Shown here piece after piece: positions 32,939-41,990 of a stretch of 64,000 nt of DNA. The DNA comes from Fontivita pretiosa (lineage in GTDB: Bacteria > Planctomycetota > Phycisphaerae > Tepidisphaerales > Tepidisphaeraceae). Within the stretch, counting starts at the first letter, position 1. Every line of letters begins with the position of its first letter. The stretch is from contig NZ_CP191258.1 of the NCBI RefSeq assembly GCF_050410795.1, positions 1,860,001 to 1,924,000 on the forward strand, given 5' to 3'. A model generated the notes under the pieces. It saw nothing but the letters and a program-made list of their open reading frames with translations. It did no database searches and was not told the origin of the DNA. Position numbers and translations under genes: made by a program.

Positions 32939-33874
32939 TCAGCCTTTCATGAACACCGCGGCGATCTTGATCACCGCCGGTCCCAGAATCACGATGAACA
33001 TGCACGGGAAGATGAACATCACCATCGGGAACAGCAGCTTGACGGCGAGTTTCTCGGCCTGTTCTTCGGCGCGCTGGCTTCGCTCGGTGCGCATGGCGTC
33101 GGCGTAGGTTCGCAGCGCCTGGCTGACGCTGGTGCCGAAGCGCTCGGACTGCACGAGCGTGGCGACCAGCGACGATACGTCCTGCACCCCCGTGCGATGC
33201 GCCATGTGTCGCAGCGCCTCAGCACGCTGCGCGCCAAGATGCATCTCCAGACTCGCCAGCGACATCTCGTCGGCCAGAATCTGGCTCACCGGGCGGATTT
33301 CGTCGGTCACGTTGTTCCAGGCCATGTCCAGACCCATGCCGGCCGAGACGCAGATCTCCAGCAGGTCGATGGCGTCGGGCAGATTGCGTCGGACCTCGCC
33401 GCTGCGACGGCTGCGGCGCACGGCCAGCACGATGTTGGGAATTAACCCCAACACAGCCACGCAGCCGAAGATGATCCCGATCCGTACCGGCAGCGACAGG
33501 TCGAACGAAAACGCGATCACCCCGCCGAAGGGAATGCCCAGCAGCACCAGCAGCACCTGCGCACCGATGTAGATCGAGGTTGCCGGCTCGTCGTAATACC
33601 CGGCCTGAAGCAGCCGCTCGCGAAGATCGTTCTGGACCGGCTTGTTGCTGGTGACGGCCCGGCCGAGGTGATCCACGGCGCTGATGAAGCCGGCCTGGCT
33701 CATCACCGCCGCACCACCGGTGCTGCCCGACGTGAAGCCCGCGCCGCCGCTGGTCGCGCCGAACAGCCGCGCCTGGAGCATCCGCTGGCGAACCCACCGC
33801 ACCAGCAGCAACGCCGATCCGATCAGCATCACCGAGCAGAACACCAGGATGGGAATCAACAGATCGCGCGTCAT
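32939..33874 (-). CDS. tadC: Tad pilus inner-membrane platform protein TadC
   Basis: 311 residues with a T2SS-F domain. Membrane helices lie at about 8-27, 107-145 (two) and near the C terminus (LLFPMVMFIFPCMFIVILGP). The family core is DAIDLLEICVSAGMGLDMAW followed by LADEMSLASLEMHLGAQRAE and LVATLVQSERFGTSVSQALR. TadB and TadC form the platform that turns ATP hydrolysis by TadA into extraction of Flp pilins from the membrane. It lies directly after tadB with a 69-base gap that contains a small CCACTGG-type repeat. Confidence 0.92.
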   Translation of the reverse strand: MTRDLLIPILVFCSVMLIGSALLLVRWVRQRMLQARLFGATSGGAGFTSGSTGGAAVMSQAGFISAVDHLGRAVTSNKPVQNDLRERLLQAGYYDEPATSIYIGAQVLLVLLGIPFGGVIAFSFDLSLPVRIGIIFGCVAVLGLIPNIVLAVRRSRRSGEVRRNLPDAIDLLEICVSAGMGLDMAWNNVTDEIRPVSQILADEMSLASLEMHLGAQRAEALRHMAHRTGVQDVSSLVATLVQSERFGTSVSQALRTYADAMRTERSQRAEEQAEKLAVKLLFPMVMFIFPCMFIVILGPAVIKIAAVFMKG

Positions 33875-33923
33875 GAGTTACTCGCTACTCGTCAATAATT
33901 TCCCGTCACCGCTTACTGAGCAG

Positions 33924-33943
33924 CGGCCACTGACCACTGGCCA
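33924..33943. repeat. Short CCACTG-type tandem repeat in an intergenic gap
   Basis: CGGCCACTGACCACTGGCCA shows tandem CCACTG units just after tadB. A related copy (GGCCACTGGCCACCGGACCACTGG) lies at 40411-40440 in another gap of the same locus. Probably a small dispersed minisatellite, not coding. Confidence 0.5.
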
Positions 33944-34927
33944 CTAGTACTTCAACACCGACATCCGATTCATGATCCACGTGCCGATCGCCAGCATCAC
34001 CCCGCCGACCAGCAGCATCATTCCGCCCTCGAAGGTGTCGAAGAACGGCTGCATGTACTGCCGGTTCATCAGGTTCAAAGCGACGAACAGCCCGATCGGC
34101 AACGCCAGCAGCACCCATTTGCTGAGCTGGGCTTCGGCGGTGAGCACGCGGGCGCGGCGGTTGAGTCGCATGCGGTCGCGAATCACCCACGCCACGCGAT
34201 CCATCATGTCGGCAAGGTTCCCGCCGCTGCGAAGCTGGATGATCACCGATGCGGCGAAGATGCGCATGTCCGGGCTGAGCGACCTGGATGCCGCCTGCGC
34301 CAACGCCTGCTGGATGCTCACGCCGAACGATTCCTGATCGACGATCTCGGCGAAGACGGCATTCAGCGGAGGATCGATCTCCTCGGAGATCAGGCGGAAG
34401 GCGCCGCTGAGCGGGTGTCCGGCGCGAAGCGACCTCGCCCCAAGGTCCAGCGCGTCGATGAGCTGTTTTTCAAACAGGGCCTGGCGGCGGTTGATGCAGT
34501 ACATCAGGTAGCCGCGGAAGCCGATGAGCAGCACCGCCGCCGTCGCGCCGGCCAGCAGAACATTGCGCGTGATCAGCAGCACCAGCAGGCTCAGCAGCGA
34601 TACGCTCGCCACCAGGCGCAGGATGATCTGCGGCAGCGGGGTTTGCCATCCGGCGTGGCGGCGGATCAGCTCCAGCCGCTGGCGAAGCGTCGGCGCCGCC
34701 CCGCCGGGCACGACCGTCTCCGCCGCCTTCCCTTCGTGCCACAGCCGCAGCACACGCTCGGTGGCGCTCTGCTGGTCGTTGCCGGCGTACAGCCGCCTTT
34801 CAATGCGATGACGCTGCCGCGAGCGATACAGCACCCACAGCATCACCGCGCCGATCCACACCGCCACGATCAGCCCGAACACGGAGATCTGAATGAAGAT
34901 CAGTCGGATTCTTTCGGCTTCCAGCAT
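33944..34927 (-). CDS. tadB: Tad pilus inner-membrane platform protein TadB
   Basis: 327 residues from ATG 34927 (MLEAERIRLIFIQISVFGLI); an upstream in-frame start at 35053 lies inside tadA and is rejected. Helices at about 8-32, 102-143 and at the end. T2SS-F core: QLIDALDLGARSLRAGHPLS, FAEIVDQESFGVSIQQALAQ and FAASVIIQLRSGGNLADMMD. Partner of TadC in the pilus motor platform and of the TadA ATPase that precedes it by 23 bases. Clear assignment by motif and order tadA-tadB-tadC. Confidence 0.92.
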   Translation of the reverse strand: MLEAERIRLIFIQISVFGLIVAVWIGAVMLWVLYRSRQRHRIERRLYAGNDQQSATERVLRLWHEGKAAETVVPGGAAPTLRQRLELIRRHAGWQTPLPQIILRLVASVSLLSLLVLLITRNVLLAGATAAVLLIGFRGYLMYCINRRQALFEKQLIDALDLGARSLRAGHPLSGAFRLISEEIDPPLNAVFAEIVDQESFGVSIQQALAQAASRSLSPDMRIFAASVIIQLRSGGNLADMMDRVAWVIRDRMRLNRRARVLTAEAQLSKWVLLALPIGLFVALNLMNRQYMQPFFDTFEGGMMLLVGGVMLAIGTWIMNRMSVLKY

Positions 34928-34950
34928 GACTGTCGTCTCGCTGTTGTGGC

Positions 34951-36369
34951 TTACGGCCTGGCCGTCTCCAGAACACGATGCCGGAACATGTCCGGCGGCA
35001 GCTTGACTCCCTCGGCCAGGATCCTCTCCAGACACTGCGGGCGAATTCCGCACGCCTCGAAATGCCCCGTGGCGTTGCCTTCAGCGTCGATGCCGGTTTG
35101 GCGGAAGCGGAAGATCTCCTGCATGCAGAAGGTCTCGCCTTCCATGCCGGTCACTTCCGAGATGCTCAGCAGTTTTCGCCTGCCGCCCGTCAGACGTGCC
35201 ACCTGCACCATCAGGTTGATCGCCGCCGCCATCTGCTGCCGGATCGCCTGCACCGGGAAGTTCAGCCCGGCCATGCTCACCATGTTCTCGATTCGCCGCA
35301 CCGCGTCCCGGGTGCTGTTGGCGTGGACGGTGGTCATCGAGCCGTCGTGACCGGTGTTCATCGCCTGAAGCATGTCCAGCGCCTCGGCGCCGCGCACCTC
35401 GCCGATGATGATCCGGTCGGGACGCATTCGCAGGCTGTTTCGCAGCAGGTCGCGCTGCGTCACCTCGCCCTTGCCCTCGATGTTCGGCGGGCGAGTTTCC
35501 AGCCGCACGACGTGCTTGCGCTGAAGCTGAAGCTCGGCGGCGTCTTCGATCGTCACCACCCGCTCGCCCGCCGGAATCCACCTCGACAGCACGTTCAGCA
35601 GCGTCGTCTTGCCCGAGCCCGTGCCGCCGCTGATCAGAATGTTCATCCGGCAGCGCACGCACGCTTCCAGGAACATCGACATCTCTTCCGTCAGCGCGCC
35701 CACCCCGATCAGCCGCGAAATGTCGAACGGAATCGTCCCGAAGCGGCGAATGCTCATCGACGGGCCGTCCAGTGACAGCGGCGGGATGATCGCATTGACG
35801 CGGCTGCCATCCGCCAGGCGCGCATCGAGCATCGGCGAGCTTTCATCAATCCGCCGCCCCACCCGCGCCGCGATCCGCTGGATCACCTGGATCAGATGTT
35901 CGTCATCGCGAAAGCGAAGCTCCGTCTCCTCGAGTCGTCCGCCACGCTCCACATAGATCAGGTACGGACCATTCACCAGGATGTCCGTCACCCGCGGATC
36001 GCGAAGCAGTTCCTCAATCGGCCCCAGGCCGAAGATCTCGTCCATCACCTCGCGAAGCAGTTTGGCCTTTTCCGGCGCCGACAGCGGGGTCTTTTGCTCG
36101 CCAAGAAGCTGATCGACGCGGCGGGAGCACTCGGCCTGAAGCTGCTCGCGCGGCATGCGGCGTGCCTGCACGAGGTCCAGCGTTTCCAGCAGCCGGTTGT
36201 GGACCTGCCGCTTGACGGCATCCTGGCCCGGCGTGGTCGTGACCGCGCCAGCGCCGTTGCCGTTGCCTTCGTGGTTACCATGCCCGTTGCCCGCCGCCGC
36301 GGGTGCGGTCGGCGACGGCAACTTGCCTGTCGTTGCGGGTGTTGTGTGTCGGCTGCCAAACATCTTCAC
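34951..36369 (-). CDS. tadA: Tad pilus secretion ATPase TadA/CpaF
   Basis: 472 residues. A variable Gly/Asn-rich N terminus (1-50) is followed by the CpaF fold: IFGLGPIEELLRDPRVTDIL, MLDARLADGSRVNAIIPP, Walker A GGTGSGKTT (248-256), the Asp box VVTIEDAAELQL, Walker B RPDRIIIGEVRGAEALDML and the His box TTVHANSTRDAVRRIENM. It powers both assembly and, in studied systems, retraction of Flp pili at the inner membrane. Lies between tadZ (92-base gap) and tadB. Confidence 0.95.
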   Translation of the reverse strand: MKMFGSRHTTPATTGKLPSPTAPAAAGNGHGNHEGNGNGAGAVTTTPGQDAVKRQVHNRLLETLDLVQARRMPREQLQAECSRRVDQLLGEQKTPLSAPEKAKLLREVMDEIFGLGPIEELLRDPRVTDILVNGPYLIYVERGGRLEETELRFRDDEHLIQVIQRIAARVGRRIDESSPMLDARLADGSRVNAIIPPLSLDGPSMSIRRFGTIPFDISRLIGVGALTEEMSMFLEACVRCRMNILISGGTGSGKTTLLNVLSRWIPAGERVVTIEDAAELQLQRKHVVRLETRPPNIEGKGEVTQRDLLRNSLRMRPDRIIIGEVRGAEALDMLQAMNTGHDGSMTTVHANSTRDAVRRIENMVSMAGLNFPVQAIRQQMAAAINLMVQVARLTGGRRKLLSISEVTGMEGETFCMQEIFRFRQTGIDAEGNATGHFEACGIRPQCLERILAEGVKLPPDMFRHRVLETARP

Positions 36370-36461
36370 ACGTCTCCACTGTCGCTAAGGGTGCTGTGGC
36401 CCGTTCCGCCGCCGGTTTCACGCGCCGCGCAAGCGGCCGCCGGACCGTCGCTCGATTCCGC

Positions 36462-37619
36462 TCACGTCGGCTTGTACTGCGGAATCAGTGTTTCGAGCAG
36501 TTCCTGAAGATCCTTCCGCAAAACCGACCGCGGCGCCGCCTGTGCCAGCGTCTGTCCGTAGTTCAGCCCCGCGATCGCCGCCGACCAGTCATTTCGCACG
36601 CACGCGATCCTGACTCCGCCCAGCGCTTTGCTGGCGTCGTCCAGACTGATCATCTGTCGCCGGGCGCAGCGATTGGCCACCGGCAACACATTGCCCGGCG
36701 GCACGCCCCACTCCACCAGCGCATCCAGCATCTGCCTGGCGATGCGAATGTCCTTGACCGTGAGCTGAAAGACCACCAGCGTGCGGGTGCTGGCGGCGGC
36801 AAGGATCGAGGCGACTTCCATCCCCACCCGCGGCGCATCGACGATCGTATGCCGATACGCCTGGCGGGCGCATCTCAATGCCTGTTCCAGCCGCTCGATG
36901 TTCAGCGGCTCGGGCTTGCAGAAGCGGATGCTTGCCGGACTGGCCAGCACGTGCAGCTCATCGCCCCAGGCACTGGCGGTGGTGCTGAGCAGGTCGGTGT
37001 CGATCGGCCCGCTGTAGTTGAGGATCTGCTCCAGCCCGTACCGCGGCTCCAGACCCAGGTACGTCGCCATCGCGCCGTAGTGGCAGTCCATGTCGATCAG
37101 CAGGGCGCGCTGTCCGCCCGTGGCCGAGGGCTGCCTGGCCAGTTCGTGTGCCAGGTTCACCGCCAGCGTGGTCGCGCCGCAACCGCCGCTGGCGGAAAGG
37201 ATCGTCAGCAACTCTCCTTGCGCCGTGCCGCCCGACGACGCGCCGCCCATCAACCGATCCAGCACCGCGTGCAGCTCGCTGTGCATCGTTCTCTTCGAAA
37301 CGACCCGGCGAAGCCCCGCCTGCATCGATTCCAGCAGCAGCTCGCTGCTCAGTTGATCAGCCAGCCCGACGAACCGCGATCCGGGGAAGCGCGCCACAAC
37401 GCGCTCCAGATCGCTCAGGATCTGGCGCGGCAGCGGATCCAGATCCACCAGCACCACCGGCATCGCCGCGCTGCTGCGGCTCAGGTGCGCCAGCAGGTCG
37501 CGCGTCGTCTGTGGCCAGGTCGGGTCCAGCACGTGCCCGTTGCCGCTGAGGGCGCGGCTGACCTCCGTCACCACCGTGACATCCGCGGTCATCAGAAGTA
37601 CGTTGCTCTGCGCGCTCAT
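36462..37619 (-). CDS. tadZ: Tad localisation protein TadZ/CpaE (receiver-like plus MinD-like ATPase)
   Basis: 385 residues. Residues 1-125 are an atypical receiver (NVLLMTADVTVVTEVSRALS, VVLVDLDPLPRQILSDLER) with Asp residues at the phosphosite region. Residues 130-385 form a ParA/MinD-type ATPase: deviant Walker A SGGCGATTLAVNLAHELA (144-161), in which Ala replaces the usual Lys before TT, as in many CpaE proteins, then LLIDMDCHYGAMATYLGLEP and HTIVDAPRVGMEVASIL. TadZ places the Tad machine at a cell pole or site. Order secretin-tadZ-tadA agrees with known Tad loci. Confidence 0.9.
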   Translation of the reverse strand: MSAQSNVLLMTADVTVVTEVSRALSGNGHVLDPTWPQTTRDLLAHLSRSSAAMPVVLVDLDPLPRQILSDLERVVARFPGSRFVGLADQLSSELLLESMQAGLRRVVSKRTMHSELHAVLDRLMGGASSGGTAQGELLTILSASGGCGATTLAVNLAHELARQPSATGGQRALLIDMDCHYGAMATYLGLEPRYGLEQILNYSGPIDTDLLSTTASAWGDELHVLASPASIRFCKPEPLNIERLEQALRCARQAYRHTIVDAPRVGMEVASILAAASTRTLVVFQLTVKDIRIARQMLDALVEWGVPPGNVLPVANRCARRQMISLDDASKALGGVRIACVRNDWSAAIAGLNYGQTLAQAAPRSVLRKDLQELLETLIPQYKPT

Positions 37620-37678
37620 GCGATTCGGTTCCGCTCACGCCCCGCAGGCGGGACGGCTCGACCAGGTGCGATGCAGCA

Positions 37679-39259
37679 TCACTTCACGTCGCCGCTGCGG
37701 CCTTCACCGGCCAGGGAGCTGGGAACATCGTCGTGGCTCACCCATCCGCCCGGCCCACGCAGCTCATTCAGGCCCATCGCCTTGAGCTGCTCGGCCTGGG
37801 CGGGCGCCAGCGGCCTGGGTTTGCCGGCGATCTTGCCATCCAGGTACAGCTCCCAATCGTTGGGCGTCACATGCGTGTCTCCGGGCAGCGCCACGTCGCC
37901 GGTTGTCGAGCTGGGCTCCACCAGCGACGCCGTCACCATGATCAGCAACTCGGTCTCGCGCTGCTGATAGCGCACCGAGCGGAACAGCGGCCCCAGCACC
38001 GGCAGATCGCCCAAGCCCGGAACCTTCGACGACCGCGCGTTGTCCGAGCGGCTGATCAGTCCCGCGATGGCGAACGTCTGGCCGCTCTGCATCTCCAGCG
38101 TGGTCTCAACCCGTCGGCTCAGCACGGAGGGAACGCTGGTCCCCAGCACCTCCACCGCACCCACATCCGACAATTCACTGACCTCCGGAGTGACCTTCAG
38201 GTGTATCCTGCCGTCGCCCAGCACGGTGGGCCGGAAATACAGCCGCACGCCGAACTCCTTGTATTCGATGCTGATCTCGGTCGTCCCGCCGCCGCCAACC
38301 TGCGCCACCGGGATCGGGAACTCTCCACCGGCCAGGAAGCTTGCTTCCTGCCCGCTCATCGCCACCAGCGTGGGCTCGGCCAGCACGCGCAGATACTGAT
38401 TCTCCGCCAGCGCCTGGATAAAGAATTGAAGATCCGAATTGGGGAACCCGGCGAACATGGTGGCGGTTGGGGGCACGCCGATGCCTCCCTCGGCCACGGT
38501 GTAGGGCGTGGGGCCCGATCCGATCGTGTAGCCCTCGGGCACGCCGATATTCATCGGGGTAAACGGCCCGGCCGACGAGCCGAGCTGCACCCCGCCAAAA
38601 AAGTCGTCGCCCGTGTACAGCGTGTTGATCCCCATCGCCCGCAGCGCGGTGCGGCTGACCTCCGCCACCTTCACCTGAAGCTGCACCTGCTGCACTCCGG
38701 CGACCTTCGTCGCGTCGATGAAGTCCAGCTTCGACAGCTCGAAATAGCGATGAAGCTGGGGGACCTGCTCGGCGCGCGTCAGCTCGCCGCGGAGCACGAT
38801 CACCTTGCCCACCTGCATCACTTCCAGGTTGGCGTCGGGGAACATCTTGTGAAGCTGGCCTTCCAGCCGGCTCAGGTCCGCCTCCACCTCCACGCGCGAC
38901 TGCCACACCTCGCCCTGCTCGCTCCAGAGCATGATCTCCGTGCTGCCCGCTTCCTTGCCCAGGATCTGGATTCGCCGCGGCGAGGTCATGTCCACGTCGG
39001 CCACCGACGGGTCGCTGATCGAGACGCGTTTCACCGGCCAGGGAGCGTCGATCACGCGCGAATGTCCCGCCTGGACAGAGACCGAATGCGTCTGCCGGGC
39101 TTCGAGGCGGACGTTTCCGGTGGCCGGCGCGTCCTGCGCCAGCGTCACGCCCGGCGCCAGGATGGCGGCAAGCGGAATCACGCTGGCGGCGCCCCGGCCA
39201 ATCAGTGCCGCGGCGCGGGCATTCGTCTTGCTCATGTGCTTTGACTTGTTGGACAGCAT
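37679..39259 (-). CDS. rcpA: Tad outer-membrane secretin RcpA/CpaC
   Basis: 526 residues from ATG 39259, 9 bases after GAGGG; ATGs at 39289 and 39235 are alternatives. Signal peptide ends near LAPGVTLAQD. N-terminal pilus-secretin domain with VKRVSISDPSVADVDMTSPR and ILGKEAGSTEIMLWSEQGEV, then a BON-like part, and the secretin core from about residue 230: LRVLAEPTLVAMSGQEASFL, AGGEFPIPVAQ, VPSVLSRRVETTLEMQSGQT and VPGLGDLPVLGPLFRS. It forms the gated ring in the outer membrane through which the pilus leaves. Follows cpaB by 60 bases. Confidence 0.94.
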   Translation of the reverse strand: MLSNKSKHMSKTNARAAALIGRGAASVIPLAAILAPGVTLAQDAPATGNVRLEARQTHSVSVQAGHSRVIDAPWPVKRVSISDPSVADVDMTSPRRIQILGKEAGSTEIMLWSEQGEVWQSRVEVEADLSRLEGQLHKMFPDANLEVMQVGKVIVLRGELTRAEQVPQLHRYFELSKLDFIDATKVAGVQQVQLQVKVAEVSRTALRAMGINTLYTGDDFFGGVQLGSSAGPFTPMNIGVPEGYTIGSGPTPYTVAEGGIGVPPTATMFAGFPNSDLQFFIQALAENQYLRVLAEPTLVAMSGQEASFLAGGEFPIPVAQVGGGGTTEISIEYKEFGVRLYFRPTVLGDGRIHLKVTPEVSELSDVGAVEVLGTSVPSVLSRRVETTLEMQSGQTFAIAGLISRSDNARSSKVPGLGDLPVLGPLFRSVRYQQRETELLIMVTASLVEPSSTTGDVALPGDTHVTPNDWELYLDGKIAGKPRPLAPAQAEQLKAMGLNELRGPGGWVSHDDVPSSLAGEGRSGDVK

Positions 39260-39319
39260 GTTCTGTTCCCTCGTCGTTGTCAGAGGCATTGGTGCAGGAA
39301 CTGGTATTCAGATCGGGCA

Positions 39320-40363
39320 CTAGCCGCGCTGGCCCGCCGGCGCTTCGATCATCGTCTGCGGCGTATCGACCGGGGACTCGATCGACTCGGTCGGATCCGG
39401 TGAGAGGATTTGCGGCATCGGGCCCGGGGCAGACTTTTCACCCTTTACATCGCCCTCGGCGAAGGTCTTTTTCTCGACCACGCTGCCGCGGATGATCAGG
39501 GCTTCCCAGACATCGGCGGGTACGGGCTTGAGCTCGCGTCCGACGCGGTTGGCCGCCGCCGCGCCGATCGTCATTCGCGCCGCCATCGCCGCCACATTTG
39601 CAATGCCCCCGCTTCCGGGGTTGCCGTTGATCAATTCCTCCGAGCGCGTCATGCGACGCCCCTCGCGGGTCGTGTCCAGCGGATTGCGCATCGCCAGCGA
39701 CATGCTCCCGTGCTGGATCGCAAGCTGGAGGATCTCCGCCTGCTTGGGGTCCACCAGCAGAGTCACCATGCGCTGGTTGACCTTCTGCCCCGACAGGGCG
39801 CCGGGGGATTTATCCTTGTAGTCGTCCGAAGCCACGGACTGCGAGCCGATCGCCAGCACCTGAAGCCCCTGGAGCAGCGTGGTGCAGACCGAGTCCTGTG
39901 AACTGCCCGGTGCGCGGAAGGAGACCAGCACGTCAACGATGCTTCCCGGATACAGCAGCCCCGCCATCCCCGACCAGTCCGACAGCGACACGCTCACCGC
40001 GCGCTTGCCTCGCGGCAGTGAGGCGGCGAGGAACACGCCCTCGCTCGGCCGGGCGAAGCACGCCTTGGTGAACGCCTGACCCTCCACCATCTTGTCCGTC
40101 AGCACCTTGCCCACGACCTGCACGGGATTCAGCAGCGCGCCATCCGGCACCTGTGACTTGGGAACCTTTTTGGTCACAACCGAGCGGCTGTCCACGATCT
40201 CCGAGACGGTCATGTCGCGCGTCGCCACGAGGATCTCCACCTCGATGTCTTTGTCTCCCGACGCCGTCGCCAGCGGTCGCGCCGTCAGCGACTTCACCAG
40301 GATCATCGCGCACACCGCCGCCAGCAGTCCCAACATCACCAGAAAAGTTACCGCGACTTTCAT
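39320..40363 (-). CDS. cpaB: Tad pilus assembly protein RcpC/CpaB
   Basis: 347 residues. One N-terminal membrane helix (VAVTFLVMLGLLAAVCAMIL), then a SAF-type domain (EVEILVATRDMTVSEIVDSR, SVVTKKVPKSQVPDGALLNP) and the RcpC core (VSVSLSDWSGMAGLLYPGSI VDV region, then QRMVTLLVDPKQAEILQLAI and GSMSLAMRNPLDTTREGRR). The C-terminal 70 residues are Pro-rich and variable. CpaB is a periplasmic component linked to the secretin, with a SAF domain that may contact peptidoglycan or glycan. First of the core assembly genes after the pilins. Confidence 0.92.
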   Translation of the reverse strand: MKVAVTFLVMLGLLAAVCAMILVKSLTARPLATASGDKDIEVEILVATRDMTVSEIVDSRSVVTKKVPKSQVPDGALLNPVQVVGKVLTDKMVEGQAFTKACFARPSEGVFLAASLPRGKRAVSVSLSDWSGMAGLLYPGSIVDVLVSFRAPGSSQDSVCTTLLQGLQVLAIGSQSVASDDYKDKSPGALSGQKVNQRMVTLLVDPKQAEILQLAIQHGSMSLAMRNPLDTTREGRRMTRSEELINGNPGSGGIANVAAMAARMTIGAAAANRVGRELKPVPADVWEALIIRGSVVEKKTFAEGDVKGEKSAPGPMPQILSPDPTESIESPVDTPQTMIEAPAGQRG

Positions 40364-40410
40364 AGGCCTGTCCTGAAGGAGTTGTCAGGGTTCACAGTTC
40401 AGGTATTGCT

Positions 40411-40440
40411 GGCCACTGGCCACCGGACCACTGGCCGCTG
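40411..40440. repeat. Short GGCCACTGGCCACC-type repeat in the cpaB-tadE gap
   Basis: Tandem CCACTGGCC/CCACCGG units fill part of the 108-base gap between tadE and cpaB. Same sequence type as at 33924-33943. No coding potential seen. Confidence 0.5.
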
Positions 40441-40471
40441 TCTTGATCCTTCCGCCTTCATCCGCGTCGGC

Positions 40472-40912
40472 TCATGGTCCTTCCTTGGCCATGGTTGCCG
40501 AGGCCCGCAGCACATCGGGCACGGGCAGCAGCGGGAAGTTCGTCAGCGAAACCTGGTCATAGGGCAGCGTCACCTCGACGGTGACCTCGCCTCCGGTCGT
40601 GCTGTTCAGCCCGCCGATCTCGACCTGGAAACTTCCCTCGTTGAAACCGGCCTGCTGCATGATCAGGGCCACGGCGTCCTGGACTTCGGTCTGAGTGGCG
40701 GCGGGCCGAATGGCGACTCGCACGCCATGCCGCGCCGCGCCGCTGACCTGCGAGGCGCGGATGAACATCCATCCGTACTCCATCACCGCGAACACAAGCA
40801 GGATCAGAACCGGCAGGATCAGCGCCATTTCCACCATGGCGGCGGCGCGGCGGCGATCACATCGCCCGCGGCGAGCCCGCCGGTCGCTCGTCGGCTGCAT
40901 CAGCTTGCCCAT
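40472..40912 (-). CDS. tadE: TadE-like pseudopilin
   Basis: 146 residues from ATG 40912, 5 bases after GGAGG; it overlaps the tadV stop by 13 bases. An Arg-rich start precedes RAAAMVEMALILPVLILLVF, the TadE signature with Glu inside the hydrophobic helix. The remainder is a small beta-rich domain (HGVRVAIRPAATQTEVQDAV, TGGEVTVEVTLPYDQVSL). TadE pseudopilins are processed by TadV and are needed for Flp pilus biogenesis. No TadF is found; a single TadE-type gene is present here. Confidence 0.85.
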   Translation of the reverse strand: MGKLMQPTSDRRARRGRCDRRRAAAMVEMALILPVLILLVFAVMEYGWMFIRASQVSGAARHGVRVAIRPAATQTEVQDAVALIMQQAGFNEGSFQVEIGGLNSTTGGEVTVEVTLPYDQVSLTNFPLLPVPDVLRASATMAKEGP

Positions 40913-41478
40913 AGGGCCCTCCAGATCGCCGCGGCGACAATTCCCAGGAAGATCGCCAGTCCATACGGCACCGGCGAAGACAGGGGCTGGGGCATCAGTT
41001 GGCGGCGCTGGGCGATGGTGCCGGGGCTGCTGAGCAGCATCAGCCACGCCGAGCTCATCGCCGCCACGTTCCCAAGCGTCGAGACGATTTGCCGCCGGGC
41101 CAGCGCATAGGCGATGCACAGCGCTCCGCCCGCCAGCGCCACGCCCAGCAGCACCGTCACGCCCGCGCTCAATCCCAGCCAGGACGCCACCGCGCCCATC
41201 ATTTTCGCGTCGCCGGCGCCGCTGCCGTTGATGACCCACAGGATGAAAAACGGCAACCCGATCAGCAGCGTCGCCAGCAGCGACTGCCCCAGGCCAGCAA
41301 ACCCGCCGATCACCGCCGACCAGATCACCCCGCCCAACAGCAGCGGCGCGGTGATGCGGTTGGGAATCTTGTGGGTGCGGATGTCGCCGATCGCGGCGAT
41401 CAGCGATACGAGGATCACCACTGCCCACGGCACGGCCGGCAGCAGCCCGCTCGCGTCAGCTTGGTGCAGGTTGGTCAT
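40900..41478 (-). CDS. tadV: Prepilin peptidase TadV/CpaA (A24 family)
   Basis: 192 residues from ATG 41478 (MTNLHQADASGLLPAVPW); ATG 41493 is an alternative, and neither has a strong ribosome site. Five to six membrane helices. The aspartic protease pair of A24 enzymes is visible: Asp in LIAAIGDIRTHKIPNRITAP and the GxGD motif NGSGAGDAKMMGAVASWLGL. It cleaves the leaders of Flp pilins and TadE at the inner membrane. The last bases overlap tadE, so the two are coupled. Confidence 0.92.
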   Translation of the reverse strand: MTNLHQADASGLLPAVPWAVVILVSLIAAIGDIRTHKIPNRITAPLLLGGVIWSAVIGGFAGLGQSLLATLLIGLPFFILWVINGSGAGDAKMMGAVASWLGLSAGVTVLLGVALAGGALCIAYALARRQIVSTLGNVAAMSSAWLMLLSSPGTIAQRRQLMPQPLSSPVPYGLAIFLGIVAAAIWRALWAS

Positions 41479-41640
41479 CGCACACGTCCACATGATCAGT
41501 TGAATCAGTTGAGCTGAGGATGATCGACGCACGCGGTGGGCCGCACGCGCCCACTCGCGCGGCCCACCGCCGGGGAACGGCGCCACGTCTGCGGCGCCGT
41601 CCCCGGCAAAGTGGCCAGACAGACTTGCTCCAATCCCGAC

Positions 41641-41835
41641 TTACGGAGTCGGCTGGACCTGGTTGGCCGTGTCGTTAGCCTGGCGGACCTCGACCTGCAC
41701 CGTGTCGAAGGCCTGGCCCAGCTCCTGACCCAGCGCCGCAACCACCAGAATGCAAACCACCGCGATGAGCGCGACCATCAGGCCGTACTCGACCATCGTG
41801 GCGCCTTGCTCTTCACGAACGAAACGCTTGAACAT
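41641..41835 (-). CDS. flp: Flp-type major pilin
   Basis: 64 residues from ATG 41835, 7 bases after GGGAG. The leader MFKRFVREEQG ends at the Gly of the cleavage site and is followed by ATMVEYGLMVALIAVVCILV: Glu at +5 and Tyr at +6 are the Flp hallmark. A short hydrophilic tail follows (QAFDTVQVEVRQANDTANQV). Polymerises into the Tad pilus used for tight adherence. Located between tadV and a second flp gene. Confidence 0.92.
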   Translation of the reverse strand: MFKRFVREEQGATMVEYGLMVALIAVVCILVVAALGQELGQAFDTVQVEVRQANDTANQVQPTP

Positions 41836-41990
41836 GACGCATCTCCCAAAACCTGCCCGCTTGCGTGTCGGCCACGTCGCCGATACGCCCGCTGGGGCGA
41901 CCTTTGAATAGCTTCCTCGGACCCACAACCCCGCCCGCACCGTGAATTGCACACCATCGACCCGTCGACGCGTCTGCCGTCCCAATTGGA

